Counted from the first letter of the stretch, positions 43,484 to 53,318 are shown. The stretch: 64,000 nucleotides of DNA from an uncultured Chloroflexota bacterium (GCA_937974245.1 CALJKV010000110.1:1-64000); one strand, 5' to 3'. The notes: generated by a model from the letters alone, not told the origin. Translations and numbers: made by a program.

Positions 43484-43561
43484 ATGAAAGCTGTCTCACC
43501 TCAGCTTCGTGCGCCTCCTTACCCGCTCAAAAGTAACGGTATTCAGGACAAAAGATCATGA
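43484..43561 (+). CDS. 25-codon upstream ORF coupled to the SDR gene
   Basis: An ATG at 43484 has AAAGG seven bases upstream, a better site than the SDR gene has. The reading frame runs 25 codons and its TGA overlaps the SDR start as ATGA. The product is basic and Pro-rich with no clear family. It may be a leader peptide for translational coupling or a remnant of a longer gene. The ribosome-binding site and overlap are seen; translation is inferred. Confidence 0.45.
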   Translation: MKAVSPQLRAPPYPLKSNGIQDKRS

Positions 43562-44286
43562 CAATCCTTGTAGTTGGAGCAAGCGGTGCAACAGGTCGGC
43601 TGCTTGTTGGGCACCTCCTAAGTCGCGGCCTGACCGTCAGGGCCATTGTGAGATCACCCGACAGGCTGCCTCAGGAAATCAGAAACCACAATCACCTGTC
43701 TCTGATTCAGGCCAGCGTTCTGGATTTAAGCGATACGGAACTGGCTCAGCACGTCAGCGGATGCACTGCGGTGGCCTCGTGTCTGGGGCATAACATGAGT
43801 CTGACGGGTCTTTACGGCCATCCGCGCCGGCTGGTGACCGATGCTACCCGCCGCTTGTGCGCGGCCATCCAGTCAAACCGGCCAGAAAAGCCCGTCCGGT
43901 TTGTGCTTATGAATACGACTGGCAACAGCAACCGCGACATTCCCGAAAGAGTTTCGTTTGCTCAGCAATGCGCTGTCGCGCTGCTGCGCCTGCTGCTCCC
44001 CCCGCATGTGGATAACGAACACGCGGCGGATTACCTGCGAACCCGCATCGGCCAATCCAACCGGATGATCGAATGGGTTGTCGTGCGCCCGGACACGCTG
44101 ACGGATGAGGGCGAGGTTACGGCCTATGAGGTGTACCCGTCACCGATCCGCAGCGCCGTCTTTAATGCGGGGAAAACCAGCCGCACCAATGTCGGTCACT
44201 TTATGGCCGATCTGATGACCGGCGATGCCCTCTGGAATCAGTGGAAGGGGCAAATGCCCGTCATCTACAACAGGGCATCATCGTAA
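43558..44286 (+). CDS. NAD(P)-binding epimerase/SDR-like protein
   Basis: This 242-residue protein opens with TILVVGASGATGRLLVGHLLSRG, the Rossmann dinucleotide motif of the NmrA/atypical SDR group, and has SLIQASVLDLSDTELAQHV as its next strand-helix unit. The usual YxxxK catalytic pair is not clear. It probably binds NADPH for a redox or sensor role. Its ATG overlaps the stop of the 25-codon ORF. A quinone-oxidoreductase-like gene follows 53 bp later. Confidence 0.82.
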   Translation: MTILVVGASGATGRLLVGHLLSRGLTVRAIVRSPDRLPQEIRNHNHLSLIQASVLDLSDTELAQHVSGCTAVASCLGHNMSLTGLYGHPRRLVTDATRRLCAAIQSNRPEKPVRFVLMNTTGNSNRDIPERVSFAQQCAVALLRLLLPPHVDNEHAADYLRTRIGQSNRMIEWVVVRPDTLTDEGEVTAYEVYPSPIRSAVFNAGKTSRTNVGHFMADLMTGDALWNQWKGQMPVIYNRASS

Positions 44287-44339
44287 GGCACATAACCACA
44301 ACAAATCCGTAATTCACGTTATATAATGAGGAGATCATC

Positions 44340-45347
44340 ATGAAAGCTATCGTTTACACACAGTATGGTTCGCCCGATGTGCTGCATCTCAAAGAAGTCA
44401 CGCAGCCGGTTCCTGGTGACCACGAAATCCTGATCCGTGTCGCGGCGACATCCGTCAATGTTGGCGACCTGATGGCCCGCAATTTTGGCAATATCACGCT
44501 GAGTCAGTTTTCGATGCCAATATTCTTCTGGCTGCCATCCCGGCTGGTATTCGGTTTCCGCCGCCCCAAAAAGACCATCCTGGGCAGTGAATTTGCCGGG
44601 AAAGTGGCCGCCGTTGGCAACGCCGTGACTCGCTTCCAGCCGGGCGACCGCGTGTTTGGCTACCGGGGGATGAACCTGGGCGCAAACGTCGAGTATCTGT
44701 GTATGCCGGAGGATGGTCTGGTCGCGCCAACTCCCGCCAGTCTGACCGACGCAGAGGCGGCGACAGTGCCTTATGGGGCATTGACCGCGCTGAGCCTGCT
44801 GCGGAAAATGAATATTCAGCCCGGCCAGAAGGTTCTGATTAACGGCGCGTCCGGCTCGATTGGGTCTTACGCCGTCCAGTTTGCCCGCTATTTCGGTGCC
44901 GAAGTGACCGGTGTATGCAGCACGGCAGGCGTAGACTTCGTAAAATCCCTGGGCGCGACGGAAGTCATAGACTACACCCAAGAGGATTTTACCCGCAGCG
45001 GCAAAACTTATGACCTGATTGTGGACGTACTCAACAAGAGTTCGTTTGCCCGCTGTAAGAACGTGCTCAAACCCGATGGACGTTATCTGCTGGTCAGCTT
45101 CAAGCTGAAGCAGCTTTTGCAGATGCTCTGGACTTCGCTGCGGGGCGGCAAAAAAGTCGTCTGTGCGCTTTCCAGCGAAAAGCGCGAAGACCTCCTGTTC
45201 ATCAAAGAACTGATTGAAGCGGGGAAACTCAAAGCCATCGTTGATAAATGCTACCGGCTGGAGCAGGCGGCTGAAGCGCATCGTTACGTTGAAAACGGGC
45301 ACAAACGGGGCGGTGTTATCCTCACGCTGGAACCAACGCTGCGCTAG
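44340..45347 (+). CDS. Medium-chain dehydrogenase, quinone oxidoreductase-like (NAD(P)H)
   Basis: This 335-residue MDR protein opens MKAIVYTQYGSPDVLHLKEV. It has GSEFAGKVAAVGNAVTRFQPGD, then the dinucleotide site LINGASGSIGSYAVQFARYFGAEVTGVCS. It lacks the Cys and His pattern of zinc alcohol dehydrogenases, so it is likely an NADPH:quinone oxidoreductase or enone reductase. The neighbour upstream is an NAD(P)-binding SDR-like gene. The ATG has GAGGAG upstream. Confidence 0.9.
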   Translation: MKAIVYTQYGSPDVLHLKEVTQPVPGDHEILIRVAATSVNVGDLMARNFGNITLSQFSMPIFFWLPSRLVFGFRRPKKTILGSEFAGKVAAVGNAVTRFQPGDRVFGYRGMNLGANVEYLCMPEDGLVAPTPASLTDAEAATVPYGALTALSLLRKMNIQPGQKVLINGASGSIGSYAVQFARYFGAEVTGVCSTAGVDFVKSLGATEVIDYTQEDFTRSGKTYDLIVDVLNKSSFARCKNVLKPDGRYLLVSFKLKQLLQMLWTSLRGGKKVVCALSSEKREDLLFIKELIEAGKLKAIVDKCYRLEQAAEAHRYVENGHKRGGVILTLEPTLR

Positions 45348-45362
45348 GAAAAATTGTCATAG

Positions 45363-45395
45363 GTATGGGGGCGGCGTGTCGTGTCGCCCCCATAC
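45363..45395. repeat. Long-stem palindrome of the GTATGGGGGCG family
   Basis: A perfect 11-bp stem (GTATGGGGGCG with CGCCCCCATAC) has an 11-base loop. It sits between two convergent genes and can act as a terminator in either direction. CGCCCCCATACATTGCGGTT repeats at 42503 with two differences. Confidence 0.75.
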
Positions 45396-45403
45396 ATTGC
45401 GGT

Positions 45404-46582
<1,179 letters not shown>

Positions 46583-46819
46583 AATTTACTCCTTGCTATA
46601 TTGTTGTCGCATCTGCTAAGATGTTAATCAACTGTCGGTGCTTATGCAAAACCGTTGGCGGATTCGCACAACCTACCCCCTGACTAACCTTCAATAATTT
46701 CCTTTTGGCACAATGTTAATAAAAATTCCTATGGGATGCTGTGCAAGTTTGATATTGTGTTCTCAGGGAAAATCCCTACCATAGGAATCGTAGACTGCTT
46801 TAGTCGAAAGGGACGCAGT

Positions 46820-47830
46820 ATGTCCGATGACTCGACATTTAACCGAGATTACGCTGAAGGTAAAAGGGCTTTCCAGAGTGCACGGCGCAAAGTCTTCTGG
46901 GAAGATATTATGAATCTACTGCGGGGCAAATCGCCTGAACTGCTGAGCTTTGATGACATCAAAACTCGCCTGCGGCTGCGCCAGGAGAGCTACAAAGGGC
47001 TTCAGGATGTGCCGCTGGATCGTATCGTGGGCAGTGTAGGCCGCTATCGTGATTTCAGCAGCAGCTTTCTGCCCAAAGGCAACGAGATACAGGAACGCTG
47101 GAGCCGGGTCTACGCCAAAATTCACAGTATGGAAGGCGTGCCGCCGATTGAATTGTACAAAGTGGATGATGTGTATTTCGTGCGCGACGGCAACCACCGT
47201 GTTTCGGTAGCCCGCGAGTTGGGCGCGAAAACCATTGAGGCGCATGTCACCGAACTGCCCACCCCGGTAGATTTAGAGCCGGGCATGACGCCGGAAGAAC
47301 TGGATGCTGCTACTGCCCACGCCGCGTTTCTCGAAGAAACTGGCCTGGGACGCAGTCGCCGGCATCGTCAGGCCATCAAGCTCTCCGAACCATCGCGCTA
47401 TCCTGACCTCTTGGGGCATATCTACCTGCACGCCGCTATCCTGGAGCATGAGCAGGGCGAGCAGGTCACCCTGGAGCAGGCGGCGGCTGACTGGTATGAC
47501 AAAGTGTACCGTCCGGCGGTGACACTTATCCGCAAATACGAAATACTGGAACGTTTCCCGGACCGGACGGAAACAGACCTGTACCTGTGGCTGGTGGATC
47601 ATCTGCGGGATATGCGGGAAACATACGGCGAAGACGCGAAAACCCGTACTTTCAGCCATGCGCTGACTGATTTCCTGATGGAAAACCGGGTGGACATTCC
47701 TAAATCACTGCTGGTCGAAGACGATGACTCCGTCATCACTACCCGCTCGCAGGTGATGAAGGCAGTGCACCGGGAAGAAGAAGAGGAAAACATCACCGCC
47801 AATCCCAATGGAAACACCAATCCCACCTAG
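46820..47830 (+). CDS. ParB/sulfiredoxin-like domain protein (DUF4032-like)
   Basis: This 336-residue protein has a ParB/sulfiredoxin-like core at about 70-160, with PLDRIVGSVGRYRDFSSSFLP and the YFVRDGNHRVSVARELGAKTIEAHV motif typical of that superfamily. The rest is charged and helical. The ATG at 46820 follows AAAGGGA; the frame upstream has no family match. No helix-turn-helix is clear. The function is unknown; the GNHR motif is used for phosphate or nucleotide binding in relatives. Confidence 0.75.
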   Translation: MSDDSTFNRDYAEGKRAFQSARRKVFWEDIMNLLRGKSPELLSFDDIKTRLRLRQESYKGLQDVPLDRIVGSVGRYRDFSSSFLPKGNEIQERWSRVYAKIHSMEGVPPIELYKVDDVYFVRDGNHRVSVARELGAKTIEAHVTELPTPVDLEPGMTPEELDAATAHAAFLEETGLGRSRRHRQAIKLSEPSRYPDLLGHIYLHAAILEHEQGEQVTLEQAAADWYDKVYRPAVTLIRKYEILERFPDRTETDLYLWLVDHLRDMRETYGEDAKTRTFSHALTDFLMENRVDIPKSLLVEDDDSVITTRSQVMKAVHREEEEENITANPNGNTNPT

Positions 47831-47991
47831 GGTTGGCGCGTTTTGGGCTGGCAATGCTCCCAGGCTGATGATAGCATGTAACGCAATAGTGGGGTGCTGG
47901 CAGGAGGTTTTTGCAGCCTCTTGCCCCCCGTTTATTTCGTCCGAGCAGCATACCAGTCAAGCATAGCATAAAATTGAGAGACCGTAACATC

Positions 47992-48843
47992 ATGTCCCGC
48001 AAACCCCTCATGGTTATTCCCGTAGAAGCCCCGGTACAGCATACTGCTTTTGACCTTCACGAAACCCTGATTGACGCCATCCACCGCAGCGGGCAAACGC
48101 TGCAAGATGGAGATGTACTGGCTGTTTCCAGCAAGTACACCGCCATCAGCGAAGGGCGTGTCATCATGCTCGATAGCATCGTCGTGGGCGACGAGGCGGA
48201 AAAGCTGGCTGAACGCTACAAAATGAACCCCCGAATCGTGCAGCTGGTGTTGCAGGAAGCTGACCATGTTTTTGGCGGCATTCCTGGCTTCCTGCTGACA
48301 TACAAAGAAGGGATTCTCTCCCCGAACGCTGGGATAGATCGCTCGAATGTCCCGAACGGGTTCGCTGTGTTGTTTCCGGAGAAACCGTATCAATCGGCAG
48401 CGAACATCCGGCGCGTGCTGCGCGAACGGTTGCAGGTGGATGTTGGCGTTATTCTGACCGATAGCTGGCTGATGCCGGGCCGTCTGGGGACATCCGGCGT
48501 GGCGCTGGCGACGGCGGGTTTTCGTCCAATCCAGGATGAACGCGGCAAGATCGACCTCTTCGGCAACCCGATGCAGGTGACCCAGCGCGGTATCGCCGAT
48601 TCAATCTGTGTCTGCGCTCAAATGGTGATGGGCGAAACCGCCGAGGCCACCCCGATAGCAATTGTTCGTCATGCCGGTGTCGAACTGGTGGACATCGAAC
48701 TGAGTGCGCAGGATGTAGCGATACCCTGGCAGATGTGTATTTACGTTGAGTCGCTCACCAACGGGTTGTTAGCCCATCCTGAAGCCGTAATCGTGAGCCC
48801 CAATGGACACAGCGGACACGAAATCAAGCGCCTGGAGAGATAG
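47992..48843 (+). CDS. cofE: Coenzyme F420-0:L-glutamate ligase-like protein
   Basis: This 283-residue protein has the CofE layout: MVIPVEAP opening, GDVLAVSSKYTAISEGRVI, SPNAGIDRSNVPNG and LTDSWLMPGRLGTSGVALATAGF, which parallels the D-x-F-GRPWR...DVAIG motif but with clear changes. CofE adds glutamates to F420-0. The changes may mean altered specificity. An LLM-type F420 oxidoreductase at 11809 supports F420 use. The start at 47992 has only a weak GAGAG upstream. Confidence 0.82.
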   Translation: MSRKPLMVIPVEAPVQHTAFDLHETLIDAIHRSGQTLQDGDVLAVSSKYTAISEGRVIMLDSIVVGDEAEKLAERYKMNPRIVQLVLQEADHVFGGIPGFLLTYKEGILSPNAGIDRSNVPNGFAVLFPEKPYQSAANIRRVLRERLQVDVGVILTDSWLMPGRLGTSGVALATAGFRPIQDERGKIDLFGNPMQVTQRGIADSICVCAQMVMGETAEATPIAIVRHAGVELVDIELSAQDVAIPWQMCIYVESLTNGLLAHPEAVIVSPNGHSGHEIKRLER

Positions 48844-48850
48844 CCGCGCA

Positions 48851-50026
48851 TTATTCCGGCAGTTCTCCGATCACCACCAGCACATAACCGCCGTGTGTAC
48901 CGGCTTGGCGGCTCGATAGCAGCACCGGGACGATGACATCCGGTGACCCTGGCGCGAGCAGCAGCCCGGCGTCGGAACGATCCCCGGTGAGTGTCATACC
49001 GCCGCTGTTATGCAGCACTGCCCCGGCACCCGCGAAGGAAGCTGCCATTTCGCAGCCGCGCCGCCCGGCATCGTCACAGGTTATGTTCGAATCATCGAGA
49101 ATCTCCATAAACGGGTCCAGACGGCTGTTTTCTGCCGCTGCCATGTAGATGTGCAGCGCCGTATCTGCCGCCGCACGCGGCCCGACCCGCACCTCGAATA
49201 AGTCCGAATCATCATCCGGGTCAATCGTGAATCCCTCAATCAATGCCATATAGCGCCCCGGCGTGCCGTCCAGGCTGCCGATCCGCAGCGTAATAACGCC
49301 CATGAGTTCCGCGCCGGAAAGCGTCAACTGTGAGACAGTGTGCAGGTTATCGGCTGTCACGGTGCGCGGTGCTTCACCGGGCAGGGTGAAGGTATCATCC
49401 AGCGTCTGGTTGGCGTCGGTATTGCAGGTCTGGAAATCCTGGTCGCTGTGAAACTCGACATAGATCACCGGCTGGAAGCCGTCAATCCCGTACACCGTGA
49501 TGCGGTGCGTGAGACCGGCCCCGTCTACAGGAATATCTTCGGCAAATTCGAGGGTTGCCGCCGTGACGACCTCGCCCTCTTCGCAGGTAAATGTGACTGG
49601 CTGGTGAAGATTTTGTAGCTGCTCCGGTGGATTGGCGCGGCGCACTTCCAGCGCATAGCTCCCGGTGGATGTGCCGTCTACATTATCCACCCGTGACGCG
49701 ATAATCGTATACGGGCCTTCCTGCAGGGTGGTGTATTCCAGTTGCACCGTGCCATTGATCTGGCCGTCCGCGCTGGTTGCAACCAGATCGCCCGTCGGAT
49801 CAAGCAGGCCGATGAGCGGCAGCAGGCCATCCCGTGCTGTCATGGTAATCATCAGCACATCACCCTCGGCAGCCTGTAAACGCCACCAATCGAAAAAAGC
49901 GGCATCCGAAATCGTCTCCTCAACCACCGCATCATAGTCTATGGCGGCAACGGTTGGGGTATCATCCTGCGCCAGTACCGGGCAGACCAGCGCGAGGCTG
50001 ATGAGCAGCAGAATCCACTTGAGCAT
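48851..50026 (-). CDS. Secreted protein with pre-peptidase-like beta-sandwich domains
   Basis: This 391-residue protein has a signal peptide (MLKWILLLISLALVCPVLA, cleavage before QDD). Two or three beta-sandwich segments follow with the bacterial PPC-domain rhythm (WWRLQAAEGDVLMITMTA, LPLIGLLDPTGDLVATSAD, GPYTIIASRVDNVDGTSTGSYALEV). No enzymatic motif is seen. The start follows GAGGT six bases upstream. It probably works outside the cell as a binding or structural protein. Confidence 0.7.
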   Translation of the reverse strand: MLKWILLLISLALVCPVLAQDDTPTVAAIDYDAVVEETISDAAFFDWWRLQAAEGDVLMITMTARDGLLPLIGLLDPTGDLVATSADGQINGTVQLEYTTLQEGPYTIIASRVDNVDGTSTGSYALEVRRANPPEQLQNLHQPVTFTCEEGEVVTAATLEFAEDIPVDGAGLTHRITVYGIDGFQPVIYVEFHSDQDFQTCNTDANQTLDDTFTLPGEAPRTVTADNLHTVSQLTLSGAELMGVITLRIGSLDGTPGRYMALIEGFTIDPDDDSDLFEVRVGPRAAADTALHIYMAAAENSRLDPFMEILDDSNITCDDAGRRGCEMAASFAGAGAVLHNSGGMTLTGDRSDAGLLLAPGSPDVIVPVLLSSRQAGTHGGYVLVVIGELPE

Positions 50027-50280
50027 AGTGTGACCTCGTAGCATCTTGCGGACAGGATCAACGTTCATTGTAGTCCTTCAGCCGAGCTTTCACCAGCCAG
50101 ATACAGGCTCCATGAAGATAGAGTATCCAGACATTAAATGCACAAGGATTCACAAAAAATTTACGTAATCTTATTGATAGATTGGATGGCTCAATGATTG
50201 AATTAAAGTAAATCTTCGAAATATTCCATAATCTAATGCAATGTTGAGTCGATATTATCTCAATTCAGGAGGTCTGAATT

Positions 50281-51069
50281 ATGAATACAAAGTCACTTCA
50301 AAGCCGCATTCACCGTCTGCAAAGCGGGCAAGCGCTGGTTGAATACTGGCCGACTATTCCGGTTGCTATCGCAATTATGATTGGCGCATCCATTCTGGTC
50401 GGTGCAGTCAATACGGCATTCCTGAAGACAGCTAATGGGCTGGAAGGCTATTGCCAACCGGAAACTGAAGTGGAAGTCGAAACTGTCGCGGAAATTTACA
50501 ACCACCGTATCGAATCTTCGGCACGGGTATATGACTCAAACACGAACCGCACGACGATCGCCTTCACTGTGACCTCCGGAAGCCAACCCTCCATCAGCCA
50601 TTGGGTACTGGGTGTCTCACAGGAAGTTGCCAACCATGTCATCAGCACCAGTGAAGCCTGGGAATGGACAAGCAATGATCCCACTACGGGTGCAGTTGGC
50701 ATGAAGTTCGATATCGGTTACGAATCAAGCAGCCCATCTGATGGTGGTGGTAATGGTGGTGGTAATGGCGGCGGCAACGGTGGTGGTAAAGGGGGTAAGA
50801 AGTCAGCCAGTATTGTGCGCCCGGTCTATGCGAAAACCATGAACCCGACAATTGCAGCCTTTTTCGAGGCTGGTCTGGAAACGCGGGTAATCTCCATTAC
50901 GCTGGACGGTAATTTTCAGTTTGGCGCAATCAACGTGACGACCAAAGCTGGCAGTGACCAGGTTGGCAGCGGCACTGTTAACGGCCCTACTGGTCTCATT
51001 GGCGACGAGGAAAATCAGAACAACAATAACAACAATAACGGTACGATTGATCGCTCGAAAGGTTGCTAA
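50281..51069 (+). CDS. Pilin/TadE-like secreted protein with Gly-rich tract
   Basis: This 262-residue protein has a short basic N-terminus followed by SGQALVEYWPTIPVAIAIMIGASILVG, a Flp/TadE-type pilin start with the conserved Glu inside a single hydrophobic helix (about residues 17-45). The rest is outside the membrane and Ser/Thr/Gly-rich, with a (GGGN)n tract at about 155-170 and a run of Asn near the C-terminus. AGGAGG sits eight bases before the ATG and the upstream region is AT-rich. It probably forms or joins a surface filament; no tad secretion genes are in the window. Confidence 0.6.
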   Translation: MNTKSLQSRIHRLQSGQALVEYWPTIPVAIAIMIGASILVGAVNTAFLKTANGLEGYCQPETEVEVETVAEIYNHRIESSARVYDSNTNRTTIAFTVTSGSQPSISHWVLGVSQEVANHVISTSEAWEWTSNDPTTGAVGMKFDIGYESSSPSDGGGNGGGNGGGNGGGKGGKKSASIVRPVYAKTMNPTIAAFFEAGLETRVISITLDGNFQFGAINVTTKAGSDQVGSGTVNGPTGLIGDEENQNNNNNNNGTIDRSKGC

Positions 51070-51071
51070 TT

Positions 51072-51962
51072 ATGGCACAGCAGCGCAGACAGACTCTCTT
51101 AGAAGATCGTCGCCCAGCGACGGCGCGGCGGCGCAAACCGGCAACCGATGGCTCACGTAAATCCGTGATCCACCCGCAGAGCGACCTGCAACCAGTCTAT
51201 GATATATTGGACGTGCTGCACCCTGACAATCTGAAAGCGGTTTTCAACCGTTTGGATTTCCGCACACGGTGGTTGATTATCATTACCAGCGCAACACTCA
51301 TACTGCTGTGGGTAACTATCAGTCTGGCATCAGGGTTGGCGCAGCATATTCGGGCCACCAGCGGCCCATTCCTGTTGGATGCGCTCCAAGCACCTTACAG
51401 CATGACGGAACGCACTGTCCCGGCAGCTGATGTCACACAGATCACCATGCTCCCGATGGAGATAGAAGACTACATACTGAACCTGCTCACAGTAGAGACC
51501 TTCATCCCCGGCGTGACCCCGGTAGTTGAGGCCGCCGCAGAAATCGCAGATGGGAGCGCCGCAGAAGTTGCCCCGGCAGAGCAATACCTGCTGGCCGAAT
51601 GCCTCCTGAGCGCCGCCGATTTTGACCCCTTGGCCGAAACCAATACCGGATGCCTGCCTTTCCCAGTTGCGTATCTCACGAGTGGGTTGTATGAAGGTGG
51701 AGCGTCGCCAATTCACCTGGTCGCGGCTCAGTTTGACCCTGTAGAGGTGTTGACCGGTAATGTGATGAAATCACTAAAATCCCAGGCGGAGCGTATAGGG
51801 CGGATGGGTAATTATGTCATCGGCGTGGGAACGGTGGACTTTTTCTACAGTTCCACCCCTGATCTGTATTCCATCACCTGGGCGCATGATGGATGGGTGT
51901 ATACCATCTCCACCCCGGATATGAACCAACTTGAGAAGATGCTGGAAGCGTTCCCATACTAA
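51072..51962 (+). CDS. Single-pass membrane protein of unknown function
   Basis: This 296-residue protein has a long basic N-terminal tail, one transmembrane segment at about 75-97 (LIIITSATLILLWVTISLASG) and an outside domain of about 200 residues with two pairs of Cys. It starts three bases after the pilin-like gene with AAAGG upstream, so the two are co-transcribed and probably work together. No family is recognised. Confidence 0.65.
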   Translation: MAQQRRQTLLEDRRPATARRRKPATDGSRKSVIHPQSDLQPVYDILDVLHPDNLKAVFNRLDFRTRWLIIITSATLILLWVTISLASGLAQHIRATSGPFLLDALQAPYSMTERTVPAADVTQITMLPMEIEDYILNLLTVETFIPGVTPVVEAAAEIADGSAAEVAPAEQYLLAECLLSAADFDPLAETNTGCLPFPVAYLTSGLYEGGASPIHLVAAQFDPVEVLTGNVMKSLKSQAERIGRMGNYVIGVGTVDFFYSSTPDLYSITWAHDGWVYTISTPDMNQLEKMLEAFPY

Positions 51963-52010
51963 CAAACAATCCGCCAGGGGGTATTTAGCTCCATGTCTGG
52001 TGGAAACGAA

Positions 52011-52040
52011 AACAGCCTGCTACATGATGAGCAGGCTGTT
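52011..52040. terminator. Bidirectional terminator between the membrane protein and rplL
   Basis: A perfect 11-bp stem (AACAGCCTGCT with AGCAGGCTGTT) has an eight-base loop, with GTTTTG on the plus side. Confidence 0.75.
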
Positions 52041-52064
52041 GTTTTGTCCGGTTGTGCCGGGAAA

Positions 52065-52448
52065 CTACTTGATTTCGACCTTAGCGCCTTCGGCTTCCAG
52101 CTTGGCTTTGGCGTCGGCGGCGGCATCTTTGGAGACCTGCTCCAGCAGTGTCTGCGGTGCGCCTTCAACCAGGTCCTTCGCTTCCTTCAGGCCCAGGCTC
52201 GTCAGGGTACGGACGACCTTAATGACGTTGATCTTCTTAGGGCCGGCGTCGGCCAGGATCACGTCAAATTCGGTCTGTTCTTCTTCCGGCTCGGCAGCGA
52301 CGGCAGCGCCAGGGGCGGCGGCCATCATCATCGGCGCGGCAGAAGCGGCGCTAACGCCCCACTTTTCTTCGAGCAGGGTCTTGAGTTCAGCGGCTTCCAG
52401 AATAGTAAGTCCGCTCAGTTCTTCGACAATTTTGTTCAGGTCAGCCAT
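52065..52448 (-). CDS. rplL: 50S ribosomal protein L7/L12
   Basis: This 127-residue protein shows the L7/L12 form: an N-terminal dimerisation helix ([20 protein letters not shown]), an Ala/Pro/Met hinge at 35-55, and the C-terminal domain [21 protein letters not shown] and [13 protein letters not shown]. It forms the stalk that binds translation factors. It lies 57 bp after rplJ in the usual order. Confidence 0.97.
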   Translation of the reverse strand: MADLNKIVEELSGLTILEAAELKTLLEEKWGVSAASAAPMMMAAAPGAAVAAEPEEEQTEFDVILADAGPKKINVIKVVRTLTSLGLKEAKDLVEGAPQTLLEQVSKDAAADAKAKLEAEGAKVEIK

Positions 52449-52505
52449 GATTGATTGACATCCTTCCAGAAATACTTGGTTTGTGTGTGAAATTCAGGGT
52501 AAAAC

Positions 52506-53048
52506 TTAAGCTGCTTCGCCTTCGCCATGTTCTTTGACATAGGCTTGCAGGACATTGACCACCTGGGCGGTTGCCGCGTTGAGGACACTGACAAGTCCTG
52601 TCGCAGGCTGCACCACCAGGCCGGCAAGTTGGGACCGCAGTTCGTCCAGTGACGGCAGATTCGAGATAGCTTCAACCTGCTTGGGACTAACAATATCCCC
52701 GGCCATGACGCCACCCTTGATGACCATTTTCTCGTTGGTCTTCAGGTATTCCAGCATGACTTTAGCGACTGCCGGGAAGTTTCCCTCGCCAAAAGCCACG
52801 CCCACCGGGCCGACCAGCAGTTCTTCTGGAACCGGCCAACCGGCCTCGCGTAAAGCTCGCATGAACAGCGTGTTCTTGGTGATAACATACTGTCCAGAGA
52901 CTTCACGCAGCTTCGCCCGCAGTTCAGAGACATTAGCAACGGTCAGGCCGCGATACTCAGTGACGACGAATCCATTGGTGTTATTCAACAAGTCACCATA
53001 TAACGCGACCAACTCTTCTTTACGTTCTCTTGTGATTGCCAAGCGCAT
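52506..53048 (-). CDS. rplJ: 50S ribosomal protein L10
   Basis: This 180-residue protein matches L10: an N-terminal RNA-binding domain (ERKEELVALYGDLLNNTNGFVVTEYRG), KNTLFMRALREAGW and GPVGVAFGEG, and a C-terminal helix that binds L12 (VVNVLQAYVKEHGEG). The ATG at 53048 has AAAGGAGG upstream. The frame continues open to 53195 but crosses the leader RNA, so the upstream part is not coding. The usual rplK-rplA genes are not next to it. Confidence 0.96.
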   Translation of the reverse strand: MRLAITRERKEELVALYGDLLNNTNGFVVTEYRGLTVANVSELRAKLREVSGQYVITKNTLFMRALREAGWPVPEELLVGPVGVAFGEGNFPAVAKVMLEYLKTNEKMVIKGGVMAGDIVSPKQVEAISNLPSLDELRSQLAGLVVQPATGLVSVLNAATAQVVNVLQAYVKEHGEGEAA

Positions 53049-53104
53049 TTCCTCCTTTCCGTGAAGATGGGGTGACAGGGAATCGGTTGAAACCCTATCG
53101 AAGC

Positions 53105-53136
53105 AAAAAAGCGGCCCCGCACACAACGAGGCCGCT
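53105..53136 (-). terminator. Terminator/attenuator before rplJ
   Basis: On the minus strand, AGCGGCC.CG pairs with CG.GGCCGCT (stem of about ten with a one-base internal mismatch, seven-base loop), followed by six T. It lies between the L10 leader and rplJ, where a regulated terminator is expected. Confidence 0.75.
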
Positions 53137-53226
53137 ACTGGTGTCAGAGTAGTGGTGAACCCTCGCCTCGGCAGGAAATTAAGCGGTGAACGCACCTGCT
53201 GTCTGCGGCAAAGCTGGCTGATTTGC
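53137..53226 (-). ncRNA. Ribosomal protein L10 leader
   Basis: On the minus strand the segment contains AGACAGCAGGTGCG, GCTTAATTTCCTGCCGAGG and GGTGTCAGAGT-like parts, which I recognise from the L10 leader family. It binds the L10-L12 complex to control rplJ-rplL. It is followed by the terminator at 53105-53136. The edges are approximate. Confidence 0.75.
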
Positions 53227-53234
53227 CAGAACGA

Positions 53235-53262
53235 ATTATAGCTGGGCGGCGTTGGGAGTCAA
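53235..53262 (-). promoter_or_regulatory. Promoter of rplJ-rplL
   Basis: On the minus strand TTGACT and a perfect TATAAT are 16 bp apart; the start of transcription would fall just before the L10 leader. Confidence 0.75.
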
Positions 53263-53309
53263 GAGGCATATCATCGGTTAGTTGCGGGTGTCTGGCCGTT
53301 GCGCATCTA

Positions 53310-53318
53310 TGCTATAAT
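53310..53318 (+). promoter_or_regulatory. Extended -10 promoter for the GT2 gene
   Basis: TGCTATAAT is an exact extended -10 (TGnTATAAT), about 95 bp before the chosen start codon, divergent from the rplJ promoter. Confidence 0.6.

Noticed and set aside
50740..50805. Gly-codon tract as a possible CRISPR or tandem DNA repeat
   Set aside because: The repeats are in frame, translate to GGGN units and have no spacers, so they are protein repeats.
53049..53195. N-terminal extension of L10
   Set aside because: The frame is open, but this stretch holds the L10 leader and terminator, and AAAGGAGG marks the start at 53048.
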